From NCBI GenBank assembly GCA_034096865.1, contig JAWQFJ010001827.1:79086-143085 (forward strand): a stretch of DNA of 64,000 bases, given 5' to 3'. The position numbers and the translations under genes were made by a program. This DNA comes from Theodoxus fluviatilis (taxonomy: Eukaryota; Mollusca; Gastropoda; Cycloneritida; Neritidae). Numbering within the stretch: position 1 is the stretch's first letter; each line of letters begins with the position of its first letter. The notes under the pieces were generated by a model that saw only the letters and a list, made by a program, of their open reading frames with translations, did not search any database and was not told where the DNA came from. Shown here piece after piece: positions 9,398-44,837 of the stretch.

Positions 9398-12300
9398 TGA
9401 GTGGGTGTACCTGTGTGCTGATGATATACTGATGAATGGGGGTGGGGGGGTGGGATGCTGTTTGGGGATGGGAGGTGTTGTTGCTGTTACTGTGGTATGT
9501 CGAGCCTGTTCGTACACAATGGAAATGTGATCTTGCTGCCATGCTTTGACCCTCTTACTACCTGTGCCAAGATCAAGACACTGCTTCAAACGTCCCAGAT
9601 GGGAATTTGGCTCTTCAGTCAATGATGGTTGTGAAGGAAGAAAAATTGGAATAAAATATATATTATTTTTTTCATTTTTTGAAACTAATTTTTCCTCGAC
9701 TTGTTTATTTGACTTTTTTGTATTCCTTTCTATCATGCCTTCTCGGCTCATGATAAGGTAAGTTTTCATACAAAGCACAAGAAAAAATTGACAACAGAAT
9801 GCATTTCTCTTGATGACGAGGAAAAACAAAATTGTAGAAAATGTAAAGGCTGTGGCAATCTGTCATCAGTAGCAGCATGTTATATCGGCTGCTGCTGGTG
9901 CTATGTGCCTTCGATGTACTTCTGACAGCCTGGTGCTTGAGTCTGCAGGGTCTTGAGGATCTCAACACTCCTTTGATGCCATATTGTGGAGGAATGAAGG
10001 ACAGGTTCAGGCTTGGTGATCTATGGAAATCTTCACCCTCAAGGCAACCTCTTCTTTCTTCTAAAATGTAGAGATTTTCTGCAGTGGATTTTGGCTAAAA
10101 TAGGGCATCTGCAAGCCAGTGCTGAATAGCAGTCCAAGCTGCTAATGCAGAGAAGGTAGTGAACCTCAATGGCCTAATAGAATAGGAGGTGGGTGAAGAT
10201 TGGTAGCAGTAGCTGGTAGTAAGAGGGTTAAAGGAAATACAATGTTTGAACAGACGTCTGTGTGAATATAGTGTACAATATTGGGTTAGATTTTATATCT
10301 CCCCAACCCTTTGCCTGTGGTCTGTGATGGAACTGTTTCCCATAGCAGTATGCCTTGTCTTTTCAAATCCTTCTCTTTTCAAATCCTTGTCTTGCCAATT
10401 ATGTTTCTGCTTTGGTTTTGCAATAATATTCTAGCTCTGTGGACTTGAGACGGGCGATGCGACAGATTAGCACAGCAGTTGCCCTGTGCAAGCCTGTGGC
10501 TGCTAATCACTGGTGCTGTAGAGGTGGACAGGGACTCCATGATGCCATACAGGAACGCAATATACTCTGCAGAATTATGCATGCATAAATGTAAGGCTGG
10601 CTGTGTCCAATTCTTCTCATAAGGTGTTTGATTCCAGTAATGCAGTCTTGATCATGAGTATTTGAGATATGCAATAAATGTGCAGACAAGTACGGGGGCA
10701 TGCATGATCTTCCAGGTGATTCCTAATTCAAATGCCACAATTGGGAACAAATAACATTAAAAAATATAGAAAATTATGGCTGAAGTGAAAGTTTAGGTGC
10801 CAAAATGAAACCAAAGCATTTTTTGTGAAGACCAGGCCCTTGTTGGAGTGTTTGTACCATGAATTGCACATGCAGTTCTGCTTTTACCCATTTCTGGGTT
10901 GAGATCTGGCCAGCATTGCTTTTATTTTTATTTTTTCTCTCTCCCCTCATTGCTTAGTGCGTTGGTTGAGTGTTCAGTTGTAGGACTGTTTCATTACTCC
11001 CTGGCATGCTGCTTTGTGTCTCACTTGGAGTAGACATTCATCAATAGAGTACCCCATTTTGGGCCTTTCAGGTTAGCAGGTTTTATGTTGGTGTAATGCT
11101 ACTGGCGACAGCAGAAAGAAGAGTATGATGTTTTTCTTGCATCTATGTGATTCTGCGGTGAATGATCTGTGAACAGCATTTCATGGATGTTGAGGTTTGA
11201 AGGCAAGGTTGAGATGCTGTTGACAGTTCAGCATTTGACATGGAGTCTGAAGGCCATGGCATGGTTCTGTGCAGTGCAGGAAGTAAGCGAGGTGCACAGG
11301 GTGCTGCTTCCTGCTGTTTGCATCTGTTGAAGAATGATGGTGATGGAAGACGTTGGTTTGTGGTTGTTGTGTTGGGCAGATTTCTTGGTCTTGTTTCAGG
11401 ATTGCTGTGTAAAGATGTATTCCTGAAGTCTTATTTCACCAAGCTGTCATGCTTCCCGTGAGATCCCACCATTCTAAGTTGGAATGTTAGTAGGTCTTTG
11501 AGAGGATCAAAACTTGCCCCAAAACACCTGACTGATAAACTTTTAGAAGGTTGCATTTAACTTCTGACTTTAAATTTTCGCAGACATGTCATCTTGGAAA
11601 AAGTTTTAAAGAAGCAACAATAAAAAGGTTACGGGAGAGCTTGTTCCCAAACTTTCATACAAACAGCGGGGAATTTCAGTACATGTAGTGCTCATCATCG
11701 AGGCCAGATTTGATGTGAGATTATGCTCAGACATGAGCTGCTAGGGTAGCAAAAAGCAAAGGAGAGGCAAGATGTTCTCTGAGGGAGACTGGGTGTGTGT
11801 TTGGGTTAGTGAATTGTCATTGTTGGCTCTGGGTTTACATAATCGTGGTAAAGCTATATTTATGAATTGCATGAGATGGTTAATTAATATAATGTTGATA
11901 GTCATTATTTGGTATTGGCAATGTCTGAGTTGCGTTGATGAATGTGTTGTTCAGTATTGTGTGGCCTTCTGTCTGGAGGATATGACCATTATGATGAGAT
12001 TTAAAGGAGCTGAATCAATTTGTGAAAGGGAAAGTTGTCTTGCAGATGTTGATGCAATCTCATACAAAAGCTTCAGTCTGATTTTCAAAATCCCTTCAGT
12101 CTATTACAAACTCAAGAGAATTGTTGACGAAATACCATCTATATTTCCTTAAGTAGTCTACAACCTTACTGTTTTGTACCATACATTTTGTACCATCTTT
12201 TGAAGAAAATAAACTGCAGACTGCGAAGTTCATTCACTGAAACAAATGAGTCGACGTTTTTCTGTCCATGTGATAAAGCCTGAATAAAGTATGTCATAGG

Positions 12301-14398
12301 GGGAATGATAGGGCCTGTTTTTCCAAAGGACTTTTCATTACCCAGGAAGGGCATGGGTCCCTATACATGTCTATATTTCATGGAAATTAAGTAATTGACA
12401 CTAACCAATTCACACTTTGAACCCTAAATCATTAAGCAACTCAACTGACCTCTTACCGCCACTCCATACCACACGGGCTAAATGCTTTACATTAGCAGTC
12501 CCACCCCCCAACCCGACCCACCTTAAACATTTTTTCAGGCAGGTGAGGAAAGGAGCACTTGAGATGATCTATGAATGGTCACTGCCATCTCTGCTACATC
12601 CAGGGGCATGCCGCTCTTAAGCTCCTCCCTTTTTCCCCCACTGCAACTTGAGTCACACCTCCATCTTTCCCATAGCTCCTTTCTCACACGTGCACAACAT
12701 CCATTCTCTGACGTCTCCCCCTCCACCCCTTACCCTTCCTCCCCACATGACTCTCATAGCCCACCCCTGCTTACCTCTATCCCTCTTTGCCTTTCTATGT
12801 ACTTGTTTGTATTTCCTTATTTCCTCCCAAAGCCTTTTTTGTAGCCAATCCTTTCTCCATGACGTCACATGTCACTTCAGAGATTCTTTCTTTCAATCCC
12901 ATTGTGCATCAGTATCTGTAAAAAAAAACTTACTATTGGCAATGTCGAGTACCAGCATACAAAATGGAAAATTGAAATGTAATGATGCTAGCTCTTGCAT
13001 CTTAATTTTCCATCCATTGATGGATGCTCAGGCTGCACACTTGCACCTCCTTATCATTGGGCTACTTTAGTTACCACTCAGAACACCTTTTCACTCCCTG
13101 AGGAGCATATGTGTGCAAGTTAAGGGCAGGTTTTAGTTTTTTAGTCAAAATCCTTGTTTATGCACCTAGGAAGTCCATCTTTTCATATATGATATATACT
13201 TGCATGAATTATGCAAAAACAGACTTTGTAATGACATTGCTACAGTCACATGACCAATATGGCGGATGGGTCTATAAATAGTATCACATTTTTTGTGCCT
13301 GTTTTCTCTGTCAATTTTTAAGATATTTGCTTCAAACTTGGTATTTGCCTTATTCAAACATAGCTTAATCTCACAAACTAAAATTATAAGTTTTGAACCA
13401 TATGTTAGTAAATGAGTAATTTTGAAAAAACACTTCATCTTTGTCCGTGAAAACAAATGCTAAGGTATGAAAGAATCATCCATAACTCAAAAAGTACTCA
13501 ATTAACCTCAATATGCTTAGTCTATGATGATTCCATACAACCTTGGAGAATGTTCAAAAGTTCAAGATGATTGAACAAGATTTGGCTGAGAAAATGGGCA
13601 CACAAGATCAGTAACAATTAAAAAAAGGACAAACAGAGAAAATTGACTTTGAAGTCTTTATTCAGGAACTATACAGACAGTGCACCTGACTTCTTTAAAA
13701 AAAGTTTTAAAATATTTTGAGGCAAGATAGAGAAAAGATAATCGGAGATGTGAAAGTCAAGAGGGTGATCTTGATCTTGGTAAAAAAATCTCATTTTCGA
13801 AAATTTTAGTGAAAACTTCGGTTCTTCAGCGTAGAAAAAACTAAAACCTGTCCTTAACCCAAAAGTCCACTCCTTTGGCAACTGGCAGCCAAGGGTTTCC
13901 AAAGCCTGTCCCACATCTTCTGAGCAACAATGTATGGCAATGAGACACTTCATTGATGACAAGAGTATATTGGGGCAGCATCCAAAACTGACTGCACACT
14001 GACACCAATGCGCAAGTGTGCGCGCGCACACAAATATTCCGACACACATACAGACAGATAAAAACATTCAGACAGACAAAAGCACATATGAACAGACATT
14101 GACACAGAGACACTGACTGACAGACACATGCATACAAACAGACACACAAACACACATAGACAACAGATGGACACACACACAGCTTCATATGCACACACAC
14201 ACAATCTCCCTGTTCCAGTTGAAATATGGATGAAGAAATGATGCTCAGCCTTGATAAGCCTGCAATGCACCTGAACAACTGGGAAATCCTTGCTTCACGC
14301 TGCTGTGCACAGCGCACTTCATTATACAGGAGAGTGTGATTTTGAAGCTAGACACCTCAATAGCCTGGATAAGGCATGTGCATACACACACATGCATG

Positions 14399-14400
<2 letters not shown>
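9398..14400. other. MED26 3' UTR and intergenic DNA; no further gene seen
   Basis: The sequence is AT-rich and mostly non-repetitive up to about 13,650, then CA-rich (13,980-14,430). Open frames such as 11,772-12,152 lack recognisable domains or protein-like composition. Part of this stretch is probably MED26 3' UTR. Confidence 0.5.
9650..9655 (+). other. Candidate poly(A) signal for MED26 (AATAAA)
   Basis: First AATAAA after the MED26 stop, about 250 nt downstream. Further AATAAA motifs at 12,208-12,213 and 12,283-12,288 could serve a longer 3' UTR. Which one is used cannot be told from sequence alone. Confidence 0.4.

Positions 14401-14427
<27 letters not shown>
14401..14427. repeat. (CA)n microsatellite
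   Basis: Pure CA run at the end of a degenerate CA-rich stretch beginning near 13,990. Confidence 0.85.
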
Positions 14428-14429
<2 letters not shown>

Positions 14430-14761
14430 TGATGGTCCCCCATCTGTGTAGTTCCAGCCAAGTGAAATCAAGGGTTTCACTTTGAAGTTATAGTGTTAGT
14501 GGAAGGGAATGAATGGAGAGGGCAGTGATTGTTTATCTTGGCTCCAGCAGGGTGCAGCAGCGGTTTGGTAATGAACATTCCTAAGCGATAGTTTCCCAAA
14601 CATCTCTGTGCAGCCGAGCATGGCGTGTCAGACACTAAGAGAGCGTCCTGTCAGAAACTGTGACACATCAGTTCCCAGGGAATTGGTTTAGGGGAAGTCA
14701 CAGACACAATTCTGGATTGAAGTCTGCATGAGACTGCAGCTGTCTCACGATCTGGGGGTGG

Positions 14762-14935
14762 ATTCAACAGGCCACCTCCCTACGCAATTCGTAAGAGGCG
14801 AATAACTAGGGACACCGTGACTTGATTTGCGTTTACTCTGAACTGTTCTAGTGATTTTCGTGCTAAATGGCCTTACATAGCCTACAAGGCTGATAGGCCG
14901 TAAAACACTGTCCATCCATCCATCCCCTCAGCATT
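14762..14935 (+). mobile_element. SINE with (ATCC)n tail
   Basis: The body includes attcgtaagaggcgaataac, then gtgacttgatttgcg, then the common 3' module ggccttacatagcctac and a tccatccatcc tail. It aligns along its length with the reverse complement of the complete copy at 45,232-45,446. Confidence 0.75.
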
Positions 14936-15574
14936 GGAGTTCATCGAAAGAAACGAGGACCGGTCGTCCCTCATTCACTTCGGACTGGACACCCAAGTGG
15001 AGCACATGCTGAGATGGAGTTCTGCCCTGCAACTTGTCTCAGAGGTGCCTGACCATCAAAGCTGTTGCCGCAATCCCTTTTGCTGTAACTAGAGACTGAG
15101 TTCTGCTGCTGTAACCCACATCTGAGACGCCTGCTCATGCATCAGTGCTGCTGCCGCTATCCCTTCTGCGGTAACCGTTGTGAACCTCTACATTCTTCTG
15201 CAAATTCTGGACTTGAAACTAAGTAGTTTTGTGTTATAGGAACATCATTTCATCGACGAGCATTCGGTGAGAGATTTCAATAGACACATGGGACTGGTCA
15301 TCCAAGTGGAACTGATTATAAACTTTAACATTCGTGAATTAAGGCTGGCCTATTACTAAATATTCTTCTCGTACATGCTTGATTTTTGCATGAAGATTTC
15401 ATAGTTTGCACTTATTTGATTAAATTATTATTAATTGATTTCTCATTACGTCTTCTGGTTTTGAGAGAAAGAGACAGAGCGAATGAAGGCAGTGACTATT
15501 TGTATGCAAGACAGGTCTCATCCAACCATTGATTAATATCAACATACCCCTAGATTCAGAGGATGGCCTGTAAC

Positions 15575-15577
<3 letters not shown>

Positions 15578-15610
<33 letters not shown>
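15578..15610. repeat. (CA)n microsatellite
   Basis: Pure dinucleotide run of about 33 bp. Confidence 0.9.
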
Positions 15611-15613
<3 letters not shown>

Positions 15614-15949
15614 ATCAGTGATGCCCTTAGCACAGCAAAAATGACGTTGGTGTCGTCACATGTGGGACAGCAGCTGTGGTCAAACTCTGATGCGCAGGGG
15701 TGCCCGCACACAGGGCAGGCTACGGTAGCAGCAGCAGGATTTGATTCTCTGTCTTTTTCTGGTCTAGTATATATCCGATCGAGACTGGCCAGGCATTCCA
15801 CTTCAAAGATCTTGGTGCCTCTGTTGGGTGAGTTGCCTGCAAGTGCTATATAATTAATAGGGTCTGCATCAGGGTTTATTGCTTCCCCTGACAAGCTAAG
15901 CGCAAGAGTTATCGCGCCTGCTTGATCAGTACACTGCATTATTGTAACT

Positions 15950-16086
15950 ATGGCGGCAATGGACACTGCAAATTTCGAACGATGGTGTGTGCCGGAATTG
16001 AAGCAGTTCCTACTGGAAATGCAACAGCCATTGTCGGGGACGAAAGCAGACCTAATCAAAGGGTCAAGGGCTGTATTGCTTTGAAG
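15950..16086 (+). pseudogene. SAP-domain-like exon, frameshifted
   Basis: From ATG at 15,950 the frame encodes a short protein with ERWCVPELKQFLLEMQ and LSGTKADLIK. This is the helix-turn-helix pattern of a SAP DNA-binding motif (Leu-Lys...Leu...Gly-Thr-Lys-Ala-Asp-Leu). Just after ADLIK a one-base slip would be needed to read on as VKGCIALK to a good donor at 16,087 (gaag|gtaaac). As it stands the frame ends in TGA. SAP exons like this occur in transposon-related invertebrate proteins. No further exon was recognised. Either a decayed exon or a sequencing slip. Confidence 0.4.
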
Positions 16087-16630
16087 GTAAACAAAGCAAT
16101 CGGCGGGAATCCGACATAGACTGTGCCGATGCTATGGCTCCAAAGTTTCCAAAACAAACAACACCATCGGGCCAAAAACTTCCTGATCCAGTCAGCCTCA
16201 AGACAGGATGGTGTTCGGCAGTGGATTTTCCTTCAGATTTTCGGGATGCAGACCTGTAAAACTATTTTGTTTTGAGAATAAGAGTAGTCGTGAACTCCCC
16301 TCCCGAGCTTGTGGCAGCCTGTGATTGTCAATCTCCTCACAAAGTCCCTCCCCCCTTGCATGACGGACCCACGGTTGAACCTGTGTGTGGCCACTACAAC
16401 AAAAGCATGTACAAGGGAATATGCGCTAAACAGGCTGTTTTTAACCGGACTAACACTTTCCTTTGAAACAAAGTTTTATCGAAAACGACCACCGGCGTTT
16501 GTGAACTTTGACTTCCCGGCGCAAGCTAGGAGAACCCCCATATAACAGAACTTGGTGAGGAGATGAGCTCAACAATAGACTTCTGAGAAATATAACTACA
16601 TAACAACAACGCCTACAATTGGAAACAACA
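16087..16630. other. Unassigned stretch between the SAP-like exon and the STIL 3' end
   Basis: A plus-strand frame at 16,309-16,545 (78 codons) is open but matches no family I know. Nothing else supportable. Confidence 0.4.
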
Positions 16631-19076
16631 AATTTTATTGAATAATATGAGCATTTACATTGTGTGCATCTTTGCACCTAAATATCATATAATGAATTCA
16701 CTATATCCTACTGACAAATGTCATGTTTAAGTACTTTACAAAAGTAGTCTCTAGCACTCTGGCCTAACTTCCCTACATCATGTCAAAGTATAAAAGATGT
16801 ATTGTGGTAATTACACTTTTTTTCAAGGTAAAAACAGTGGAAGACAATAAATATCTTTGTGTACTTGTAAAGCTGTCTCAACCCTCCCAACTTGCATTCC
16901 TCGAGCCTCCAAGGCATACAGGGAACTACTGCTGCACACATCTTGACACCATGGCTGCCACTTCAGCATGCACAGAAGTTGTCAGAACAGCCAACTGATG
17001 GGTCAACAAAAAGCCAAGTGCAAATCAGATGTGTATTATTTCATCTAGACTCATTATGAAAAATGATTTCACGTTCCGACACATTCCCCATCAGAATATG
17101 CTTTGTCTCAGACTCCCTATCTAACTCAAATACATGCAGCTCTCAATCTAGCCCTAGCATTACAAAGCTCACAATTTGTACTTATAATGGCATCCAAAAA
17201 CTTGCAGTTTACTGAACTGTTTTCTGACTGTTCTTTGTGTGCAACTATTGCATCTAGCCTAGAGCATTTCATCATTTCTTATAGGGCAGCGTCAAAGGAG
17301 AACCAAACACTAAAATTCACACAATTCATCCATCCCTTCCCCATTCCTCAACCCAAATTGTTATCAGCATTTGAGCAGACCCTCCATTTGCAACAGTGCA
17401 CGTCGCAAAGGACTCCCATAGAATTCATCTGTACCACTGGAAGCCCTCAAACAACAAAACAGGCACATGCAATGTCACACCTGTTACTCAAGGTCTGATC
17501 TGGATCTCTGCATGCCCTGTCAATTCATATATCAAGACTGCTTCAAAATTTGACATTTCTTTGGCTCTCAGCAACCAGTCAGGAGAAACTTGAAAATTCA
17601 CCAAATGGACTGAATCACAAAGCTCTCATAACTTTGCACAGTCATAATTTTTATAGTCCAAACTTTGAGCAATTTCAATTTGTCAAACCACATTGAATCA
17701 CAGGGTCAAGTTGTTTCTGAACCTCAATAAAGGAAAATTGCATCACACACTTGAATTGAATCAGGATCAATTATTTAGTCAAATGCAAGTAGATACACAT
17801 AAAAAATTACAGATACATTAATTTCATATCCTGTGATAGGAGACACCTGATAACACAATTAAATGTTAAAAGTACAAGGTTATATGCATCCCTTCATGAA
17901 TATCACAGTGAGCACAATATAAATAAATACTTTCATATCATACAGGTAATAATTCGCTTTCAAAATCTATCCCAGTGAGACATCTCACTTTCAACAAACC
18001 CACATAGCTGAGCCAAGATTTTGGAATGTTGCTTACACACTATCCACGTGTTAACCAGGGGAGGGAGATACAGGGGTGCTTAGATCTATGTACACCCTAA
18101 CAATACTCCCAGTGGCTTCAAGCTGGACCTGAACTAAAGGGAAATGATTCATTTATCAACTAAAATGCATAGTGGCATCAGTGACTGGGTGTGGGGGAGT
18201 GGGGGGGGAAAATCCACAATGTGGACACTTTTTCATTTTCAAAGACTGCATAGCATTATTCTAGAGTCTGTTAGTGATTAGGCTATTTAGATAATAAAAA
18301 TGTAAGTAGTGGTTACGGTAACCAAACCAACCCTTTTCATTGGAGGGGGGTGGGGTGGGTGGGCCATGCTACCTTAAGCCACAACTATTTTTTTGGGGGG
18401 GAGAGGGGGCCTAATGTGGACCACTATTTTATAGTCTGTTACTGAGTACCTCAATCCTCCCTGAAGACTAAAGCTTTCTCTCTCTTACCCAAATAGCAGG
18501 AGGAATTCTCACGTGACTTTGGATGATATGCCCTTCACTTTCCTACAACCATCAACTTTGGTTGATGATTCATCAAGGCCACAGAGGTTTATTAGTTAAA
18601 GGCAGTGCATGCACTAAAAGCATGCAGCCTTCCTTCAGACAAGTCTGAAGCTACAGACCCAGTGCAATGTATATCCTAAATCCTGTCACTTCAAGATGAG
18701 TTTTTGTGTTCTCAGGAAGTAGTACTCCATGTCCCCGTTCAGGCACAATTGATTTTCCTCTTCATATTCATTTTATTAAAGGTAGTTTTACATGGTGGAT
18801 GGCAAGTAAAAAATGCAACTAAGGATGCATTTCATTCTGGAAAAGTCTTCCAATCTCATCTCAAACTCACCATTCATCTGCAAACAGCAAATGGGTAAAT
18901 GCATGGATTGTCCCTGTTGTGCTCTGCATGGATGTAGAAACACAAGCACTCTCAAACACATGCAAGCTGTATCTCACAACAACTCACACCAACTGCATGG
19001 AATAATTCAGACAGAAAACCCATTCAACGTTATCACAATAACAAGACTGCGTCAAAAATCTGCACTGGCAGAAACG
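16631..19076 (-). other. STIL: Probable STIL 3' UTR
   Basis: About 2.4 kb of AT-rich, largely non-repetitive DNA follows the STIL stop. On the minus strand an AATAAA occurs at 16,636-16,631 (cttgtt-side context caataaaatttg), a plausible poly(A) signal. The extent is inferred from composition and this signal only; other, nearer signals may be used. Confidence 0.4.
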
Positions 19077-41611
<22,535 letters not shown>

Positions 41612-41689
41612 CTGAAATAAAAGAGGACTCTCTTTATTAATAAACTGATTCAATTAATTCTAAAAAGCAAATAGCCAATTTAAATTCAG

Positions 41690-42410
41690 TCACTAAAAGT
41701 ATAACTTATACTGCTTCATACAGCTCACACATACATGTACTGTTTCACATAACTCACACACCATACTGTTTTACTTAACTCACACACCATACTATTTCAC
41801 ACAACCCACACATCAAACTGTTTCACATAACACTCACAAGTCATACTGCTTCAAACAACTCACATATCACACTGCTTCACACAACACTCACAAAGCATAC
41901 TGCTTCAAACAACTTAAACATCATTCTGCTTCACACAACTCACACAACTCACCATTTCAAACAACTCACACATACTATTTCAAACAACTCACACATCATA
42001 CTATTTCACGTAACTCACACATCATACTATTAGTATTACACACAACTCGCACATCACACAGTTTTATACAACACACACATCATACTGCTTCACACAACTC
42101 ACACATCACATTGTTTCACACAACTCACACATACTATTTAACATAACTCACACATCATAGTGCTTCACACAACTCACACATACTATTTCACACTACTCAC
42201 ACATACTATTTCACACAACTCACACATCACACAGTTTTTTACAACTCGCACATCATACTGTTTCACACAACACACAGATCATAGTGTTTCACACAACACA
42301 CAGATCATAGTGTTTCACACAACTCACACATACTATTTTACACAACTCACACATACTATTTTACACAACTCACACATACTATTTCACACTATTCACACAT
42401 ACTAGTTTTC
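41690..42410. repeat. Degenerate minisatellite, about 25-bp unit
   Basis: Repeats of ttcacacaactcacacatca with variable spacers (tactg, tactat and others). Unit length drifts between about 20 and 30 bp. Confidence 0.85.
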
Positions 42411-42419
42411 CTTCCATAC

Positions 42420-42984
42420 TGACCACAACTCTGGTATTGACGTTGGTGATGTCTAATCTTGATTACTGCAATAGCCTTCTGCTAGGTGAAACCCAAGAAT
42501 ATCTCCGAAGACTTCAACAGGTGCAGAACACCGCAGCACGTATAGTGAAACGTCCACCTAGTCGTTCTCACATAACACCCATTCTTCGAGAGCTACACTG
42601 GCTGCCTGTCCACCAACGTATTGTGTTCAAAACACTGTGTCATGTGTTCAAGTGCGTCAATGGTTTGGCCCCGCTGTATCTGGTTGAGCTCCTCAAGACT
42701 TATAAGCCTTTGAGGGATCTCAGATCTTCGGCGCAGTCATTACTCCATGTGCCACGCTATAACACCAAGAGATCTGGGGAGAGAGCATTCTCGTATGCTG
42801 GACCAAAACTCTGGAACGATATTCCAGACAGAGTGAGGAAATCTCCTTCAATACAGACTTTCAAGTCACAGCTAAAAACTCTTTTATTCAGAGGGTGAAC
42901 GTGTTGAGCGCCTTGAGCATGCCTTTGGGTGTGAGATTGGCGCTATATAAGAGCCAAAATACATACATACATACATACATACAA
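42420..42984 (+). mobile_element. LINE 3' end (CR1/L2-like), 5'-truncated
   Basis: The open frame 42,437-42,898 encodes the C-terminal reverse-transcriptase region of CR1/L2-type LINEs: MSNLDYCNSLLLGE, LRRLQQVQNTAARIV, LHWLPVHQRI, FKCVNGLAPLYL, GERAFSYAGPKLWNDIP and SFKSQLKTLLF. After TGA comes the family-style 3' end ggcgctatataagagcc and an (ACAT)n tail. The catalytic part is absent. The reading frame is intact over 153 codons, so this insertion may be fairly young. Confidence 0.85.
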
Positions 42985-44366
42985 ACCAGTGATATATGAC
43001 CCTTTGACCACGAAAAAAAGAATTAGCATAATTATTACCCACACGTGCCAGGCTGCATCGGCCAATCCGATTGCTTATACCAAGCAGACAGGCCGTGGCA
43101 AGGGAGGTAACTCCCCAATGCCTCGTGCCTGCCTGTAAATATAAGCAAAGACCCTCTACAATAAGATGATTCATCCGGCACTCGGCCTATATAAAACATG
43201 ATGACGGAGCCGACCGTGGCGCCCCAAGCGGAAACCGTGGCGCTCGAGTCAAGGAAGACAATCTTCCACATACCCACAACAGAAATCGTAATGAGAATTA
43301 ATCACTTTTATATTATATTATATTATTATATTGCAAGTTTTTTAAATTAAATATCGATAACTAAACAAAGGCTGGTGAAGAAAAATCCTTCTGTCTGTAA
43401 ACACAGTATCTGTAGGCCTACTTTTGCTGGCCGAGCCGCTCGCTGCAATAGTAGCGAGATAGAAGGATTTACTGAGTACGGTCATGGCTCATGCCGTGTA
43501 ATTTTATGTTTATTACTATAGAATTGCATAGATCTACTGTAGTAGGGAAACACAAACAGATATTGTAAGCAAAAAAATGCAGATTTTATGATTTCCGTAT
43601 TGCTTGCGGTGAAAATAACTTGCCGTGTAAACAGCCTGCATGGTCACTTGATATACGGTCACGTGCAAATAGCCTGGGCACTAGATACACGGTCACGTGC
43701 TAATAGACAACCAAATTAAAAACTGTTCACAATAACAGGAAAACCACAATAACAGAGTTCACTATAAGTGGACTCCACTGTATCAACAAATTTAATAGAA
43801 AACTACATAACTAGTTTTCAACTTCAATAATGCTCATCTCCACAAAGCGAGTTGCCATGTGTCAACTGTCATGTTTGTAAAACCTACGTGCTTGCATTTT
43901 ATTATGCTAGAGTTCCGGCATAGTGTTTGTAAGTTTTGTTTATCTTTATGACCTTTTTTTTCATTCCTGCTATGATCGGTTGCGTTTATTCATTGCGATG
44001 AAATGTTTGGCCACTATTATTCACTATAATAAATTCCACATGCATCATTAATTTAATACTCATCAACATTTTCGCAAACAAAAATTGTATGAATTCAGTT
44101 GCCAAAACTCTTCAACTCTGATTCAGAATCACTCAATTGTGATCAAGCCTCAAGGCGATATTTATCATCTAACGTGAATCATTCATTATTGATTTGCTGA
44201 GGTGCTGACGTGACTAAATCAGCAGATTTTCGAAAATAAATATCGGCACACCTACAAAAGCAAAAGCCACAAGCTTCCTCCACCAGTTCAGCAGATTTAG
44301 ATTACACTTCAAGTTCTGTATTTTATTGCGCTTAGCTCAAAACACATTTATATAATCATTACTTAC

Positions 44367-44491
44367 CTCTCTTTATTTTTCCACGGAAAACGAAAAAACG
44401 ACTTCTGTGGACACGCATAGCGCGAGTTAACACAGTTAATCGCACTGCAATGGTCACCTCCTTGCCTTGATTTCTTCTTCGTGGTCGACAT
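44367..44491 (-). pseudogene. THAP zinc-finger first exon
   Basis: ATG at 44,489-44,491 encodes MSTTKKKSRQGGDHCSAINC, then VNSRYACPQKSFFRFPWKNK and ER, ending at a good donor (ag|gtaagt). Cys-x4-Cys followed by KSFFRFP is the first half of a THAP (C2CH) DNA-binding finger. The second half (W, Cys-x2-His) should be in a downstream exon at lower coordinates, which I could not find. Could be the start of a P-like transposase or of a host THAP gene. Confidence 0.6.
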
Positions 44492-44627
44492 TTTTGACCG
44501 GCTAATCACGACTACGACTTCTGTGGACACGCATAGCGCGAGTTAACACAGTTATTCGCACTGCAATGGTCACCTCCTTGCCTTGATTTCTTCTTCGTGG
44601 TCGACACTTTTTACCGGCTAAGCACGG
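44401..44627. repeat. Two-unit tandem duplication (116-bp period) of the THAP exon
   Basis: 44,401-44,511 and 44,517-44,627 are nearly identical. The second unit repeats the start of the THAP exon, but its ATG is GTG, one Ile has become Asn, and a TAG follows after QKS. It is therefore a partial, non-coding copy. Confidence 0.85.
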
Positions 44628-44837
44628 TTACCGCTTGGTGGCGCGCGTGATCCTAATTTCGCCGGAAGTGACCGGATGAATCATCTTATTGTAGAGGGTC
44701 TTTGCTGTGGGTAAGAATATTGGCCGGAGATGCGTTGACGTCACTTCCGGAGTAATTTGTAGAAGCCACGTGCTTTCAGCCATGTTGGTAGGAGGCGAGC
44801 GCTGTCTGCTAAGCTGTGCTACGATAGACGTGCAACC

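Larger units (their letters stand above)
43144..44706 (-). mobile_element. Putative P-like DNA element with a THAP exon
   Basis: A perfect 35-bp inverted repeat (43,144-43,178 and 44,672-44,706, starting AGCAAAGACCCTCTAC) encloses 1.56 kb. Similarity between the arms continues inward more weakly (ccaagcgg(a/t)aaccgtg). The minus strand inside carries a THAP zinc-finger exon, and P-element transposases begin with a THAP domain. No 8-bp target duplication is visible at these ends. The match attacccaca near 43,031-43,041 suggests the true left end may lie further out, beyond about 100 bp of other DNA. Confidence 0.5.

Noticed and set aside
15556..16059. 167-residue minus-strand frame with Cys pairs
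   Set aside because: Runs into the CA microsatellite, overlaps the SAP-like exon on the other strand and matches no family I know.
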